Part shown: in pieces, positions 17,830-28,198 of the stretch
How the letters are laid out: each line of letters starts with the position of its first letter
Numbering within the stretch: position 1 is the stretch's first letter
NCBI GenBank assembly: GCA_011620595.1
Contig: WOYX01000034.1
Span: forward strand, 20,056-84,055
Direction: 5' to 3'
Source: Bacteroidales bacterium
GTDB taxonomy: Bacteria; Bacteroidota; Bacteroidia; Bacteroidales; VadinHA17
DNA length: 64,000 nucleotides
Notes under the pieces: generated by a model
The model's input: only the letters and a program-made list of their open reading frames with translations
The model's database searches: none
What the model was told of the DNA's origin: nothing
Translations under genes and position numbers: made by a program

Positions 17830-19302
17830 ATGAACGATATACGCAAGCTTGCAGGGCAGACTGTCATTTACGGTTTCGGTACCGTTGTGCCGCGATTTTT
17901 GAACTATGCTCTGCTGACGCCCTTCTATACCTATATTCTCGGCAGGGAACAGTACGGTGTCGTTACGGAGCTGTATGCATGGATGGTACTGGCCCTCGTC
18001 ATCCTTACCTACGGGATGGAGACAACATATTTCAGGTTCGCAGGTAAAAAGGCACCGGCAGAGACGGTCTACAGTACAGCGCTGATGAGTCTCTTTTTCA
18101 CCTCTGCATTTTTCATTATGGCAGTGAGCCTGTTCATCACTCCCGTATCAGGGTTTCTGGGTTACTCTGAACATCCGGAATACATACGGATGTTTGCATG
18201 GATAGTGGCTATTGACGCCTTCTCGGCAATACCGTTCGCATGGCTGCGCAATAACAACAGGGCCAGGACCTTCAGTATACTGAAGATCATAAATGTGGCA
18301 GTGACCGTTGTCACTGTCTTCTTCTTCCTCAAGACGGCACCGGCCATGGCCGAACGGGGTAATGAGCTGATTTTTAAAATATATAATCCGGAAATGCAGG
18401 TAGGATACGTCTTCGTAGCCAACCTTGCCGGATCAGCAGTGACACTGCTACTACTGCTACCTTATGTGGTCAGGATACGGCCTGCCTTTGACCGGAAGTT
18501 GTTCAGGAAAATGCTGTCATACAGCTGGCCTCTTCTCGTTGGAGGTATGGCAGGGTCACTGAATGAGGTGCTTGACAAGATTTTGCTGCGGAGATTGATA
18601 GGAGGCGCCGAAGGTCTTGCCACGGTAGGTCTCTACGGTGCCGGTTACAAGGTGGGTGTGCTTATGTCCCTGTTCATACAGATGTACCGATTTGCTGCGG
18701 AGCCATTCTTCTTTGAAAAGGCCGGAAGCAAAGAAGCAAAGGAGACATACGCGGTAACAATGAAATATTTTGTGATCACGGCCCTGATACTGTTCCTGGT
18801 AATAAACCTCTATATTGAAGCAATCCAGATAATAATCGGTCCCCTCTTCAGGGAATCGCTGGTGGTGGTTCCCATAGTAAGCATGGGGTACCTCCTGCTG
18901 GGCATATTCATAAACCAGAGCATCTGGTACAAGGTAGATGACAGAACCATTTACGGTGCGTGGATAACGCTGGTGGGAGCCGCAGTGACAATACTCGTAA
19001 ACCTGCTGTTCGTGCCCCGGTTCGGCTATATAGCCGCTGCATGGGCACACGTGGCATGTTACCTCTCCATGGTGGCAGTGTCATATGTAGTCGGCATGAA
19101 ATACTATCCCATTAAATACGAGACATGGAAATTAGTACTCTATATTTTAGTGGCTGTTGCGTTACTGACATTGTCAAGGCTGCTGGCACCGGAGAACAAA
19201 ATTACCGGCATCGTTTTTGACACTATGCTCCTTTTGATTTTCTTTGCCATGGCAGAATTTAAGGATAGGTACTTTTCGTTGTTGTTTAAAAGAGATAGAT
19301 GA
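17830..19302 (+). CDS. Polysaccharide/lipid-linked flippase (MOP superfamily, Wzx-like)
   Basis: A 490-residue protein with about 12-14 hydrophobic helices and the layout of the polysaccharide transporter branch of the MOP superfamily. The N-terminus ([28 protein letters not shown]) and the [20 protein letters not shown] segment near the middle are typical. Members move undecaprenyl-linked sugars across the inner membrane. It could serve lipid II, O-antigen or capsule; no glycosyltransferases are near, so the substrate is open. It overlaps dut by 4 bp (ATGA) and leads a long co-directional operon. Confidence 0.9.
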   Translation: MNDIRKLAGQTVIYGFGTVVPRFLNYALLTPFYTYILGREQYGVVTELYAWMVLALVILTYGMETTYFRFAGKKAPAETVYSTALMSLFFTSAFFIMAVSLFITPVSGFLGYSEHPEYIRMFAWIVAIDAFSAIPFAWLRNNNRARTFSILKIINVAVTVVTVFFFLKTAPAMAERGNELIFKIYNPEMQVGYVFVANLAGSAVTLLLLLPYVVRIRPAFDRKLFRKMLSYSWPLLVGGMAGSLNEVLDKILLRRLIGGAEGLATVGLYGAGYKVGVLMSLFIQMYRFAAEPFFFEKAGSKEAKETYAVTMKYFVITALILFLVINLYIEAIQIIIGPLFRESLVVVPIVSMGYLLLGIFINQSIWYKVDDRTIYGAWITLVGAAVTILVNLLFVPRFGYIAAAWAHVACYLSMVAVSYVVGMKYYPIKYETWKLVLYILVAVALLTLSRLLAPENKITGIVFDTMLLLIFFAMAEFKDRYFSLLFKRDR

Positions 19303-19733
19303 AAATAAGAATAGTAAACCGGACACAGCACCCCCTGCCATCATACAAGACGGCATTGTCTGCAGGAATGGACCTGATGGCTGATATCAGAGAACCGGTA
19401 ACCCTGAAACCCATGGAAAGAAAACTTGTGGCGACAGGCCTGTCTATTGAGCTGCCGGAAGGTTATGAGGCCCAGGTAAGGCCTAGAAGCGGCCTGGCAA
19501 TCAAAAACGGAATCACGGTACTTAACTCACCGGGAACAATTGACGCCGATTACAGGGGAGAGATATGCGTGATACTGATAAACCTATCTGACAGCGATTA
19601 TACGGTGCATGACGGCGACAGGATCGCCCAAATGATCATTGCCCGCCATGAGAAGGCAGAGATGATAGAGACAGAGGAGATAAGCATAACGGAGAGAGGA
19701 GCAGGAGGATTCGGACACTCGGGCATAAGATGA
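19299..19733 (+). CDS. dut: dUTP diphosphatase
   Basis: A 144-residue trimeric dUTPase, which hydrolyses dUTP to dUMP and keeps uracil out of DNA. The conserved motifs are present in order: AGMDLMAD (1), [11 protein letters not shown] (2), [12 protein letters not shown] (3), DRIAQMI (4) and the C-terminal GAGGFGHSG (5) that closes over the active site. Start and stop overlap both neighbours by 4 bp, so translation is coupled. Confidence 0.97.
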   Translation: MKIRIVNRTQHPLPSYKTALSAGMDLMADIREPVTLKPMERKLVATGLSIELPEGYEAQVRPRSGLAIKNGITVLNSPGTIDADYRGEICVILINLSDSDYTVHDGDRIAQMIIARHEKAEMIETEEISITERGAGGFGHSGIR

Positions 19734-21442
19734 GAAAAACCCTTTTGATAGTTGCATTATCACTGCTTGTGGCAGGCTGCTCCGTGGGTACGGTGGCGCC
19801 CACTGCTGATGCAGACTTTATGGTGAGGCCTGACAGCAGGTATGACTATATGCTGACAGAGGCGCTGCGACAGAAGTATGTGGGTGATGTCAATGAAGCA
19901 GCAAGTCTCTTTGAGAAGTGTATTGAAACCGATCCTGTCCGCTCTGTTCCTTACTTTGAACTGGCACAGATATATTCGGCCGCAGGTATGGGAGAAAAAG
20001 CGGTTAATTATGCCGCAAGGGCAGCACGGTTGGAGCCTGATAACTATTGGTACCAACTTGCAGCGGGATCTCTTTTTACACAGTATGAACAGAAGGATTC
20101 AGCAATGGTTTACTTCGCCAGGGCACTGAAAGCCGACAGCCGGGCCGTTGAGGTTAATTCTATACTGGCAGGACTTTATACAGAAAAGGGTGAGATCGAA
20201 AAAGCAGATTCACTTTTCAGAATTCTGAACGGACAGGGTGCATTAAGTGATGACATGTTCCTGATGATGATATCAGGACTGATAATGAAGGGAGATCTAA
20301 AGGAGGCTGCCAGGAGAACGGAAAGTCTGATTGAACGGGAACCGGATGAAATAAGGTACAAGGCACTGCTTGCAGATATCAGTTATGAGGAGGGTAACAT
20401 TGAAAAGAGCGACAGCATCTACAGGTCAATAATTGAAAAAAATCCGGATGATATAGAGACGCAGCTGCTTTACCTGATGAACCAGGTATATAAGAAAAAT
20501 TATGCGAATATTTCAGGTTTTCTGAATAATGTATTTGATAGTGAACTTATTGAGAGAGAGAGAAAGATATCAGTCGCAGGAAGACTGCTGAGTGACACCG
20601 CCTATGTAAAGGAGAACTCATATTCACTGGAAGAGAGCCTGATGATACTGGAGGCGAAATATCCCGGAGATGAGGAGATTCTCTCTATGAGGCCAGGTAT
20701 GTATGAGACTGCGGGGCGCATTGAGGAGGCTATTTCACGTTATGAGGAGCTGGTGAAAACGGTGAAGCCGGGCTTCTACTCTGCCGAGAGACTTATACTT
20801 CTTTACGCAGAAACTCGGGAATACAGGAAGTTATATGACCTTGCCGCCGTCTATTCGCGTGAGAATAACAGAAGCATCATCGGAAAGGTCTATTATGCTA
20901 TTGCTGCCATGGAACTCGAAGAGTATGAGGTAGCCGATACTGAGCTTAAAAAGGCATTGATACTCGTAGGAAATGATGCCGGAATGAAGGTACAGGTCCT
21001 GTCGATGATTGGAGATCTTAAGTTCAGAATGAAGGATCCGGAGTCAGCCTATGGCTACTATGAGGAGGCTTTGAAACTGTCACCCGGTGAGGTGCTGGTT
21101 CTTAACAACTATGCATATTTTCTTGCCGAGGATGAGAGTGACTTGAAAAAGGCTCTTAAAATGGCTGAAGAGGTAATGCGAAAGGAAGGTGAAAATCCAA
21201 CATATATTGATACATATGCATGGGTGCTGCATAAGCTTGGAAAGAACAGGAAGGCCTGGAAACAGATGCAGAGAATCGTCGATGCCGGAGAGGCTGATGA
21301 CCCCGAAATACTTGAGCATATAGGATATATTCTGTATGAGATGGGAAGATGTGATGAGGCTGTGGAATACTGGAAGAAATCCCTGGAAAAAGATAGCACT
21401 AAAACTTACCTGGAAGAGGAGATAAGGAAATGCATGAAGTAG
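19730..21442 (+). CDS. TPR-repeat lipoprotein
   Basis: A 570-residue protein with a lipoprotein signal ([17 protein letters not shown], Cys17) and many tetratricopeptide repeats spread over residues 40-560, for example [20 protein letters not shown] and [23 protein letters not shown] arrays bind other proteins, so it is likely an envelope scaffold. It lies between dut and the DUF4292 lipoprotein with short overlaps, a set that I recall as conserved in Bacteroidota together with an EnvC-like protein. It probably belongs to cell-wall or envelope assembly. No enzymatic motif is seen. Confidence 0.9.
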   Translation: MRKTLLIVALSLLVAGCSVGTVAPTADADFMVRPDSRYDYMLTEALRQKYVGDVNEAASLFEKCIETDPVRSVPYFELAQIYSAAGMGEKAVNYAARAARLEPDNYWYQLAAGSLFTQYEQKDSAMVYFARALKADSRAVEVNSILAGLYTEKGEIEKADSLFRILNGQGALSDDMFLMMISGLIMKGDLKEAARRTESLIEREPDEIRYKALLADISYEEGNIEKSDSIYRSIIEKNPDDIETQLLYLMNQVYKKNYANISGFLNNVFDSELIERERKISVAGRLLSDTAYVKENSYSLEESLMILEAKYPGDEEILSMRPGMYETAGRIEEAISRYEELVKTVKPGFYSAERLILLYAETREYRKLYDLAAVYSRENNRSIIGKVYYAIAAMELEEYEVADTELKKALILVGNDAGMKVQVLSMIGDLKFRMKDPESAYGYYEEALKLSPGEVLVLNNYAYFLAEDESDLKKALKMAEEVMRKEGENPTYIDTYAWVLHKLGKNRKAWKQMQRIVDAGEADDPEILEHIGYILYEMGRCDEAVEYWKKSLEKDSTKTYLEEEIRKCMK

Positions 21443-22194
21443 TCAGGCCAGCGTTGGTGATACTGCTGATAGTACTGCTTGCTGGCTGCTCTGCCTCACG
21501 CAGGAGAAGGAGTGGTGTGCCGGGTGCGGCAGCAGGAGATATGGATTATGGCGCTGTGGCTGCCATGGTCACCGGTTATAATATCACTGATGGTGGATTC
21601 GTTATAAGAAGGGGAAAAATAGAACTGGAAGGAACATCCGTGGAAGGAAGCTTCGGTTTCACTGCACGGATAAACAGGGATAATGACTTTATTGCATCGG
21701 TGAGAGGACCGCTGGGAATAGAGCTGGTGAGACTGCTGGCTGTGGAAAACGAGATCGCAGCAATAGATAGATTCAACCGGACAGTCTATATGGGAAAAAA
21801 GGACGAATTCCTGAAAAAAAATGGTATGCCGGACGATTTTATAAAGATACTTTTTGGGGATATGCCTGAATTGGTCAGAGCAACCTTTGAGGCGACGGAT
21901 GAAAATGAAGTGCTGATAAGAATAAAGGAGAGAGATACAGATAGGGAAGTCAGTCTCTGTGTGGATGAAATGAAAGTCTGCAGACAAAAATTAATCTCCC
22001 GTGAGTCTGGACATGAGATTATGATGCAATTCAGTGATTTCAGGAGCAATGGAGGAAAGAAATATGCTTCGCTGATTGAAATGAAGGAGGGGAAAAAGAT
22101 GCTTCATGTGACTGTGAAGATTGATGAACTTGTTGCGGGCTTTGATGAAAGGATAGAGTTTAACTTGCCGCCGTATCGGAGAAGCAGTATATGA
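21430..22194 (+). CDS. DUF4292 lipoprotein
   Basis: A 254-residue protein with a lipoprotein signal (VILLIVLLAGC, Cys20) followed by an Arg-rich stretch. The rest is strand-rich with the pattern of DUF4292: a region like LolA/LolB folds, with SFGFTARINRDNDFIASVRGPLGIEL and a long half-barrel to the end. This suggests a lipoprotein- or lipid-carrying role in the envelope, but that is inference from shape. The start overlaps the TPR gene by 13 bp. Confidence 0.85.
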   Translation: MHEVVRPALVILLIVLLAGCSASRRRRSGVPGAAAGDMDYGAVAAMVTGYNITDGGFVIRRGKIELEGTSVEGSFGFTARINRDNDFIASVRGPLGIELVRLLAVENEIAAIDRFNRTVYMGKKDEFLKKNGMPDDFIKILFGDMPELVRATFEATDENEVLIRIKERDTDREVSLCVDEMKVCRQKLISRESGHEIMMQFSDFRSNGGKKYASLIEMKEGKKMLHVTVKIDELVAGFDERIEFNLPPYRRSSI

Positions 22195-23372
22195 GAAGGG
22201 TTATTCTGTCAGCAGTGATAATGACATGCGTGCTGATTACCGGCTACGGACAATCGCGGGCAGAACTGGAGGAGATGAGGAAGAAAAACCTTGAGGAGAT
22301 AGAATATGTAGACAGGATGCTCAGGAGTACGGCAACAGAGAAGAGTGAGAACATTAACGAGCTAAGGGTAATTGGAAAGAAACTGAACCTGCGGGAAAAT
22401 CTGATAAACGAATACCGACAGGAGATATTACTCCTGGAATACAGAATTTCTCTCAACCGTATTGCAGGAGAGATGCTGGAGGAAGACCTTAATAACCTGA
22501 AGAATGAGTATGCGAAATCTATTGTGAGTGCATACAAGGCTACCAAAGGTACGCCGGCACTGGCCTTCATTTTGTCATCTGCTGATTTCAACCAGGGCTA
22601 CATGAGACTAAAGTATATTCAGCAGGTTGCAAGGTACAGAAGAAAGGAGACTGAGACAATAGAGACGATATACAAGGAATTGCAGAACACACAGGCAAAG
22701 CTTGAGAGAGACCGTGTAAACATCAGGGATCTGAAAGTAAGGGAAGAGAGACAAAAGCAGATACTGGGGAATGAAAAGAGCAGGAAGGAGAGGCTTGTAA
22801 GTACATTGGGAAAGAAGGAGACTCAGCTGAAACAGGATCTTGCACAGAAAAAGAAGATTGCAAAGCAGATTGAGAATGAAATAGCTCGTTTGATTGAGGA
22901 GGAGAGAAAGAGAAGTGAGGTAACACCGATGAGCAATGAGATGAGATTGATAGGGGATTCATTCGGCGATAACCGCGGAAGACTGCCCTGGCCTGTCGAC
23001 ATGGGTCTGGTGACCAGCCATTTCGGATTACAGCCGCACCCTGTGCTTAAGAATGTGACAGAAGACAACATAGGAATAGAGATTACATCAGGCGAAGCGA
23101 CGAAAGCAAAGGCAGTATTCATGGGAGAAGTTGTCAGAGTCTTCGCGATTACTGGAGCTAACATGGCAGTGATAATCAGACATGGGGTCTATCTTACAGT
23201 ATACCAGAATATTGTAAATGTACGGGTAAAGGCCGGTGACTCTGTCGCAACAGGTGAGATTCTGGGCGATGTTTTCAGTGACAGCAATAACGGCGGAAAG
23301 AGCGTATTGAAATTCATGATCTACGAGGAGAAGAAAAAGCTGGACCCTGAACGGTGGCTGTTAAAAAAATGA
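22191..23372 (+). CDS. EnvC-like murein hydrolase activator (degenerate LytM)
   Basis: A 393-residue secreted protein with a signal peptide (about 1-21), a long coiled coil (about 22-250) and a C-terminal LytM/M23-like domain (about 265-393). The zinc ligands of active M23 enzymes are not kept: the second-ligand site reads NIGIEI instead of H.GIDI and the HLHFE-like site reads LKFMIYEE. It is thus probably a non-catalytic activator of amidases, as EnvC is in Escherichia coli, acting at cell division. It ends the tightly overlapped flippase-dut-TPR-DUF4292 run. Confidence 0.88.
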   Translation: MRRVILSAVIMTCVLITGYGQSRAELEEMRKKNLEEIEYVDRMLRSTATEKSENINELRVIGKKLNLRENLINEYRQEILLLEYRISLNRIAGEMLEEDLNNLKNEYAKSIVSAYKATKGTPALAFILSSADFNQGYMRLKYIQQVARYRRKETETIETIYKELQNTQAKLERDRVNIRDLKVREERQKQILGNEKSRKERLVSTLGKKETQLKQDLAQKKKIAKQIENEIARLIEEERKRSEVTPMSNEMRLIGDSFGDNRGRLPWPVDMGLVTSHFGLQPHPVLKNVTEDNIGIEITSGEATKAKAVFMGEVVRVFAITGANMAVIIRHGVYLTVYQNIVNVRVKAGDSVATGEILGDVFSDSNNGGKSVLKFMIYEEKKKLDPERWLLKK

Positions 23373-23429
23373 TTAAATTTTGAAACAAAAAAATTGACCT
23401 GTTGGTATAAAAACTAATAGGGAAAAAGA

Positions 23430-23822
23430 ATGGAAAGTATTAAAATCAATTCAGACGTTGAAAACCTGAAGATAGTTGAGACCGTTGTCGATACACTCTC
23501 GAAGAAACTTGGGATTCCGGATGAGGTCTACGGAAAGATACTCATATCTACGGTTGAGGCCGTAAACAATGCCATACTTCATGGAAACAAGGGAGACAGC
23601 AGGAAGATGGTGAAGGTTGACTTCACGGCTGACGGAAATCTTTTCAATGTCACGGTTACTGATGAGGGAGAGGGCTTCGAATACGAGAACCTGCCTGACC
23701 CGACAGACCCTAAAAATATTGAGAACCTGCATGGGAGAGGTGTGTTTCTGATGAGAAATCTTTCAGATGAGATAGAATTCAATGACTCGGGTAACGAGGT
23801 TAAAATGCAGTTCAGATATTAA
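23430..23822 (+). CDS. Small GHKL ATP-binding protein (RsbW-like)
   Basis: A 130-residue HATPase domain protein. The N box is STVEAVNNAILHGNKG, the G1 box VTDEGEGFEYENLPDP and the G2 region LHGRGVFLMRNL, as in anti-sigma factor kinases of the RsbW/SpoIIAB type. It carries no other domain. In Bacteroidota this small ATPase often precedes ybeY and mnmG, as here. Whether it is a kinase of an anti-anti-sigma factor is not shown; no STAS-domain partner is in the window. Confidence 0.85.
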   Translation: MESIKINSDVENLKIVETVVDTLSKKLGIPDEVYGKILISTVEAVNNAILHGNKGDSRKMVKVDFTADGNLFNVTVTDEGEGFEYENLPDPTDPKNIENLHGRGVFLMRNLSDEIEFNDSGNEVKMQFRY

Positions 23823-23826
23823 GGTC

Positions 23827-24246
23827 TTGGTAATAAAAGTACACTACGATATTGAAAAATTCAGACTGCGTGACAGTAAGACATTGAAAAGGGTAATAGG
23901 AAGGATTATAACAGATTCCGGGTTGAAGCGCGGTACTATTGAACTGGTATTTACGGGCGACAGAAAGGTTTATGAGATAAACAGTGAGTTTCTGGGTCAC
24001 GACTATTACACTGACGTTATTACATTCAATTACAATAAGGGGAAGAGTATTAACGGAGAAATATATATCAGCACTGACCGGGTGCGGATAAACGCGGAAA
24101 AATTCAATGTGCCGTTCAGTACGGAGCTGAAAAGGGTTGTTTATCACGGAGTACTCCATTTATGCGGATATGATGACAGAACAGCTGAGCAGAAGGCAAA
24201 GATGACGGAGAAGGAAGAGATGTATCTGGCTTTATCATATTCCTGA
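23827..24246 (+). CDS. ybeY: Endoribonuclease YbeY (16S rRNA maturation)
   Basis: A 139-residue UPF0054 metalloprotein that matures 16S rRNA and checks ribosome quality. The core YTDVITFNYN and metal site HGVLHLCGYDD are clear. The third ligand position, usually His (HGxLHLxGYDH), is Asp here; I recall Bacteroides homologues with Asp at the same place. The TTG at 23827, just after the previous stop codon, gives the family's normal start; an ATG at 23782 would add 15 residues inside the ATPase gene. The stop overlaps the mnmG start (TGATG). Confidence 0.92.
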   Translation: MVIKVHYDIEKFRLRDSKTLKRVIGRIITDSGLKRGTIELVFTGDRKVYEINSEFLGHDYYTDVITFNYNKGKSINGEIYISTDRVRINAEKFNVPFSTELKRVVYHGVLHLCGYDDRTAEQKAKMTEKEEMYLALSYS

Positions 24247-26120
24247 TGAATTTCAATTACGATATCATTGTTGTAGGCGGCGGCCATGCCGGTTGCGAGG
24301 CTGCGCACATTGCTGCGGTAATGGGAGCAAGAACGCTGCTGGTTACCATGGATATGACAAAACTGGCCCAGATGTCGTGTAATCCGGCTATGGGAGGGAT
24401 TGCCAAGGGTCAGATAATCAGGGAGATAGATGCTCTGGGCGGCATGTCGGCCATTGTTACTGACAGAACAATGATTCAGTTCAGGATGCTGAACAGGAGC
24501 AAAGGCCCTGCCATGTGGAGTCCGAGAGCACAGTGTGACCGTATGCTTTTCAGCAGAGAGTGGAGAAAGATTCTGGAAGGGACAAATAATCTTCACATAT
24601 GGCAGGAGCAGGCAAACAGGCTGATCTTAGAGGAGGGAAGGGTGAGGGGGATTGTAACAACCTTTGGAAATGAATTCAGGGCTGAAGCAGTGATACTCAC
24701 AAATGGTACCTTTCTTAACGGTCTGATGCATGTAGGATTCAGCACTATGCCGGGAGGTCGGTCGGGGGATCAGGAGTCACTTGGGCTGAGTGATCAGTTG
24801 AGGAAAGAGGGTTTTGAGGTGCAGAGGCTGAAAACAGGAACGAGTGCCAGGGTCGACGGACGAAGTGTAAGATTTTCTCAGATGACGGAGCAGAAGGGCG
24901 ACGGCGACGGAAGGTGCTTTTCATTTATGAATGACCGTGTGGTAATAAATGATGAGAGAAGCTGTTTTATAACCCACACCAATGAAGAGGCACACAATGT
25001 GATCAGGGAAGGACTGAAGTTTTCACCTCTTTTTACGGGAAGGATTAAAGGCAGGGGACCCAGATACTGTCCAAGCGTGGAAGACAAGATTGTGACGTTT
25101 GAGGGAAAGGATTCGCATCAGCTCTTTCTTGAACCGGAAGGCTGGGAGACAAATGAATATTACATAAATGGATTTGCAAGCAGTCTGACACTTGAAACTC
25201 AGATCAGTGCACTGCAAAAGATAAAGGGCCTGGAAGAGGTGGTAATCTACAGGCCAGGTTATGCAATAGAGTATGACTTCTTCCAGCCCACTCAGCTGAA
25301 TCATACCCTGGAGACAAAGAGGATAGCAGGACTCTACTTTGCCGGGCAGATAAACGGGACTACAGGTTACGAGGAAGCAGGTGCCCAGGGATTGATAGCA
25401 GGAATCAATGCCGTACTTAAGCTGCGTGGTGAAAAACCTTTTGTACCGGGGCGTGATGAAGCTTATATCGGGGTTTTGATTGATGACCTGGTGACCAAGG
25501 GAGTGGATGAACCATACAGGATGTTTACATCCAGGGCCGAATACAGGATTCTGCTCCGGCAGGATAATGCAGACGAGCGGCTGACAGGCTATGGTTACAG
25601 ACTGGGAACGGTAGGTGAGGAACAAATGCAGAAAATGAAGAAGAAATATTTGCTGGTTGCTGAGCTGGAGGAGTTTCTCAAAGACAGGAGTATTTCACCT
25701 GCAGAAATAAATTCATTCCTCAGAAATAGAGATACAAGTCAGATCAGTCAGAAGATAAAGGCTGTCAATATTGCTGCAAGGCCACAGGTAGATCTGAATG
25801 AGCTGCTGGAAATAATTGAAGGATCTGACAAACTGGGATTAAACAATTCAGAAGGCAAAAGAGATATTATTGAAGCAGCAGAAATCCGCATTAAGTATGC
25901 AGGGTACCTTGAGAGAGAGAGGGGCGTTGCAGAAAAAATAAAAAGAATGGAAGATCTGAAAATCCCTGAAGATGTCAAATATGATGAGCTGGTTTCAATT
26001 TCCACAGAAGGCCGGCAGAAACTGTCAGGAATAAAACCGGCAACCGTAGGTCAGGCATCAAGAATAAGCGGAGTATCAACTTCAGATATTTCAATTTTGA
26101 TAATGTATCTTAGCAGGTAA
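24246..26120 (+). CDS. mnmG: tRNA U34 carboxymethylaminomethyl modification enzyme MnmG
   Basis: A 624-residue FAD protein (GidA). The dinucleotide-binding GGGHAGCEAA is at residues 11-20, CNPAMGG follows, and the NGTTGYEEAGAQGL segment is a strong family signature; the C-terminal helical domain (about 500-624) binds MnmE. With MnmE it modifies the wobble uridine of several tRNAs. mnmE is not in the window. A parS-like palindrome begins 5 bp after its stop codon. Confidence 0.97.
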   Translation: MNFNYDIIVVGGGHAGCEAAHIAAVMGARTLLVTMDMTKLAQMSCNPAMGGIAKGQIIREIDALGGMSAIVTDRTMIQFRMLNRSKGPAMWSPRAQCDRMLFSREWRKILEGTNNLHIWQEQANRLILEEGRVRGIVTTFGNEFRAEAVILTNGTFLNGLMHVGFSTMPGGRSGDQESLGLSDQLRKEGFEVQRLKTGTSARVDGRSVRFSQMTEQKGDGDGRCFSFMNDRVVINDERSCFITHTNEEAHNVIREGLKFSPLFTGRIKGRGPRYCPSVEDKIVTFEGKDSHQLFLEPEGWETNEYYINGFASSLTLETQISALQKIKGLEEVVIYRPGYAIEYDFFQPTQLNHTLETKRIAGLYFAGQINGTTGYEEAGAQGLIAGINAVLKLRGEKPFVPGRDEAYIGVLIDDLVTKGVDEPYRMFTSRAEYRILLRQDNADERLTGYGYRLGTVGEEQMQKMKKKYLLVAELEEFLKDRSISPAEINSFLRNRDTSQISQKIKAVNIAARPQVDLNELLEIIEGSDKLGLNNSEGKRDIIEAAEIRIKYAGYLERERGVAEKIKRMEDLKIPEDVKYDELVSISTEGRQKLSGIKPATVGQASRISGVSTSDISILIMYLSR

Positions 26121-26124
26121 TTTG

Positions 26125-26146
26125 AAGTGTTCCACGTGGAACACTT
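26125..26146. promoter_or_regulatory. 22-bp perfect palindrome, parS-like ParB site (or terminator hairpin)
   Basis: The central 16 bases, 26128-26143, read TGTTCCACGTGGAACA, differing from the consensus parS TGTTTCACGTGAAACA at two symmetrical positions. The symmetry extends to 22 bp. A T run (26145-26149) overlaps its right arm, so it could also work as a terminator for mnmG. A second copy with 15 of the 16 bases occurs at 29996-30011. Confidence 0.65.
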
Positions 26147-26161
26147 TTTCACAGCAATAAG

Positions 26162-27781
26162 ATGAAGATATCAGGAAAAATTGTGGACGTGCATCAGAGG
26201 CGCATCTATCAGGGAACTGTTACTATTTCGTCAGGTAAAATAGAAAGCATTGAAGAGAATGAGACAGGCCCTGACGATTATATCATGCCTGGATTGACGG
26301 ATGCACATGTGCACATAGAGAGTTCCATGCTTGTGCCATCACATTTTGCTGTTGCAGCAGTGAGACAGGGAACGGTAGCCGTGGTGGCTGACCCGCATGA
26401 AATAGGGAATGTTCTGGGTAAGGATGGAGTGACATTCATGACTGATAATGCCCGCAATGTACCCTTGAAAATATTGTTTGGGGCACCATCCTGCGTACCG
26501 GCAACAGATTCGGAAAGCAACGGAGCACGAATTGACACAGACGATATTATTGAACTGTTGCAAAACGAAAAAATAGGTTTTCTGGCTGAAATGATGAATT
26601 TCCCGGGGGTAATCCATGATAACCCGGAAGTACTTCGAAAACTGGAGGCAGCAAGGAGTGCCGGAGTTCCGATCGACGGCCACGCGCCGGGACTGACGGG
26701 TGAAAATCTGAATAAATATATAAGTGCTGGCATTACAACCGATCATGAATGCACAACGCTGGATGAGGCGCTGGAGAAGATAACAGGAGGAATGAAGATA
26801 TTGATCAGGGAAGGCAGTGCAGCGAAAAATCTTGAAGCATTGGCTCCGCTGCTTGACTCAAATCCTGATGACGTTATGCTATGCAGTGATGACCTTCATC
26901 CTGAAACACTCGAAAAGGGACACATAAACCGTCTTGTGGCAAGGCTGATCGGTATGGGATATGACATCTTCAACGTGATCAGGGCTGCCTCTGTGAACAG
27001 TGCAGAGCACTACAGGCTGAAAACAGGACTGCTCAGAGCCGGAGATCCGGCTGACTTTATCATTGCCGACGATCCCGGAAAGATGAACATAAAGAAGACT
27101 TTCATCGATGGAAAATGTGTCTATGACGGGGAGAAAACCCTCTTTTCACCGGGAGAAATAATAAAAGTAAACAGGTTCAACTGCAGTCATCTGCTGCCGG
27201 GCGATATCAGGGTAGAGAACAGAGGGAAGCGTATTCGTGTTATCGTTGCATACAACGGCGAGCTTTTTACCGGATCAGAAACCGCAGATGCAGGTACTGG
27301 CAAATTTGTAGAACCGCGCCCGGAAGAAGATCTGCTTAAAATCGTGGTCAAGGAGAGATACAATGACAATCGCCCGGCGGTGGCATTCATCAGGGGCTTC
27401 GGTATGAAAAACGGAGCCATGGCATCATCAGTAGCGCACGACAGCCATAATATCATTGCAGTGGGAACCAATGACCGGGATTTGATAAGTGCAATCAATA
27501 TGATAGCTGACGCCAGGGGCGGCATGTCGGTCGTCTCCGGTGACGGTGCGGAAATCCTCAAACTGCCTGTGGCAGGAATCATGTCTGATATACCCGTTAC
27601 CGCCATGGCTCGCAGGTATGAACGGCTCTCGGAAAGTGTCAGGTCGCTCGGATGCAGACTCGATGCACCCTTTATGACTCTCTCCTTCATGGCACTGCTG
27701 GTCATTCCGGAACTGAAGCTCAGTGACCGCGGACTCTTTGACGGACTGGCATTCCGTCACGTTCCGCTCTTTGTTGAATAG
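26162..27781 (+). CDS. ade: Adenine deaminase
   Basis: A 539-residue amidohydrolase that converts adenine to hypoxanthine in purine salvage. The first metal motif is MPGLTDAHVHIESSM near residues 42-56, followed by DPHEIGNV, and a C-terminal domain with GGMSVVSGDGAEILKLPVAG is typical of the bacterial two-domain Ade and separates it from the AddA/adenosine deaminase-like type. It lies between mnmG and uvrC and is flanked by the two parS-like palindromes. Confidence 0.95.
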   Translation: MKISGKIVDVHQRRIYQGTVTISSGKIESIEENETGPDDYIMPGLTDAHVHIESSMLVPSHFAVAAVRQGTVAVVADPHEIGNVLGKDGVTFMTDNARNVPLKILFGAPSCVPATDSESNGARIDTDDIIELLQNEKIGFLAEMMNFPGVIHDNPEVLRKLEAARSAGVPIDGHAPGLTGENLNKYISAGITTDHECTTLDEALEKITGGMKILIREGSAAKNLEALAPLLDSNPDDVMLCSDDLHPETLEKGHINRLVARLIGMGYDIFNVIRAASVNSAEHYRLKTGLLRAGDPADFIIADDPGKMNIKKTFIDGKCVYDGEKTLFSPGEIIKVNRFNCSHLLPGDIRVENRGKRIRVIVAYNGELFTGSETADAGTGKFVEPRPEEDLLKIVVKERYNDNRPAVAFIRGFGMKNGAMASSVAHDSHNIIAVGTNDRDLISAINMIADARGGMSVVSGDGAEILKLPVAGIMSDIPVTAMARRYERLSESVRSLGCRLDAPFMTLSFMALLVIPELKLSDRGLFDGLAFRHVPLFVE

Positions 27782-27784
27782 GCT

Positions 27785-27805
27785 GCAGGAGAACTTATCT
27801 CCTGC
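27785..27805 (+). terminator. Hairpin after ade, putative terminator
   Basis: GCAGGAGA and TCTCCTGC form an 8-bp perfect stem with a 5-base loop, starting 4 bases after the ade stop codon. There is no T run, so it may act as a transcript-end stabiliser and not a classic terminator. Confidence 0.5.
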
Positions 27806-28162
27806 CTGTTCGTATCACGGGTGCACCAACTCCGAAGCAGGATGAGGCATGCAACAACCCGCTTTTATAGAAGAGCAATTTCTGATATTCCTGCTATTTT
27901 CGGTTCTGCCCCGGTGAACACATATTGCGCATGGGGCCGGACCATGGTACATCAGACCTTATTCAGTCTCCACCGCAGAATTTAACGGCTCATCGCAGTT
28001 CATTCCCCATCTTTACATCCTTAGTTGCAGGGCAGCTCATTAAAAATTCCTTTCCTCGACGGATAATTCAGGGGTGTGCCCTCGTCTGTTAAGGGCAACC
28101 GTTTGACTAACAAGTATATGCATATCATTGCGCTGCCCGTTATCTTCAATTCCTCATTTTTA
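27806..28162 (+). other. Intergenic region before uvrC, no gene found
   Basis: About 357 bases with no credible coding frame on either strand; a 65-codon minus-strand frame crosses into uvrC and has no support. A small hairpin (TGCCCT/AGGGCA, arms 28077-28082 and 28092-28097) is the only structure noted. I could not match it to a known RNA. Confidence 0.45.
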
Positions 28163-28170
28163 TACCTTTG
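28163..28170 (+). promoter_or_regulatory. -7 element for uvrC
   Basis: TACCTTTG matches TAnnTTTG, 28 bp before the TTG start of uvrC. It supports a short leader and the TTG start, since the frame is closed by a TGA at 28178. Confidence 0.6.
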
Positions 28171-28198
28171 GAAAGAATGAATTAAATTCAAATCCTCT

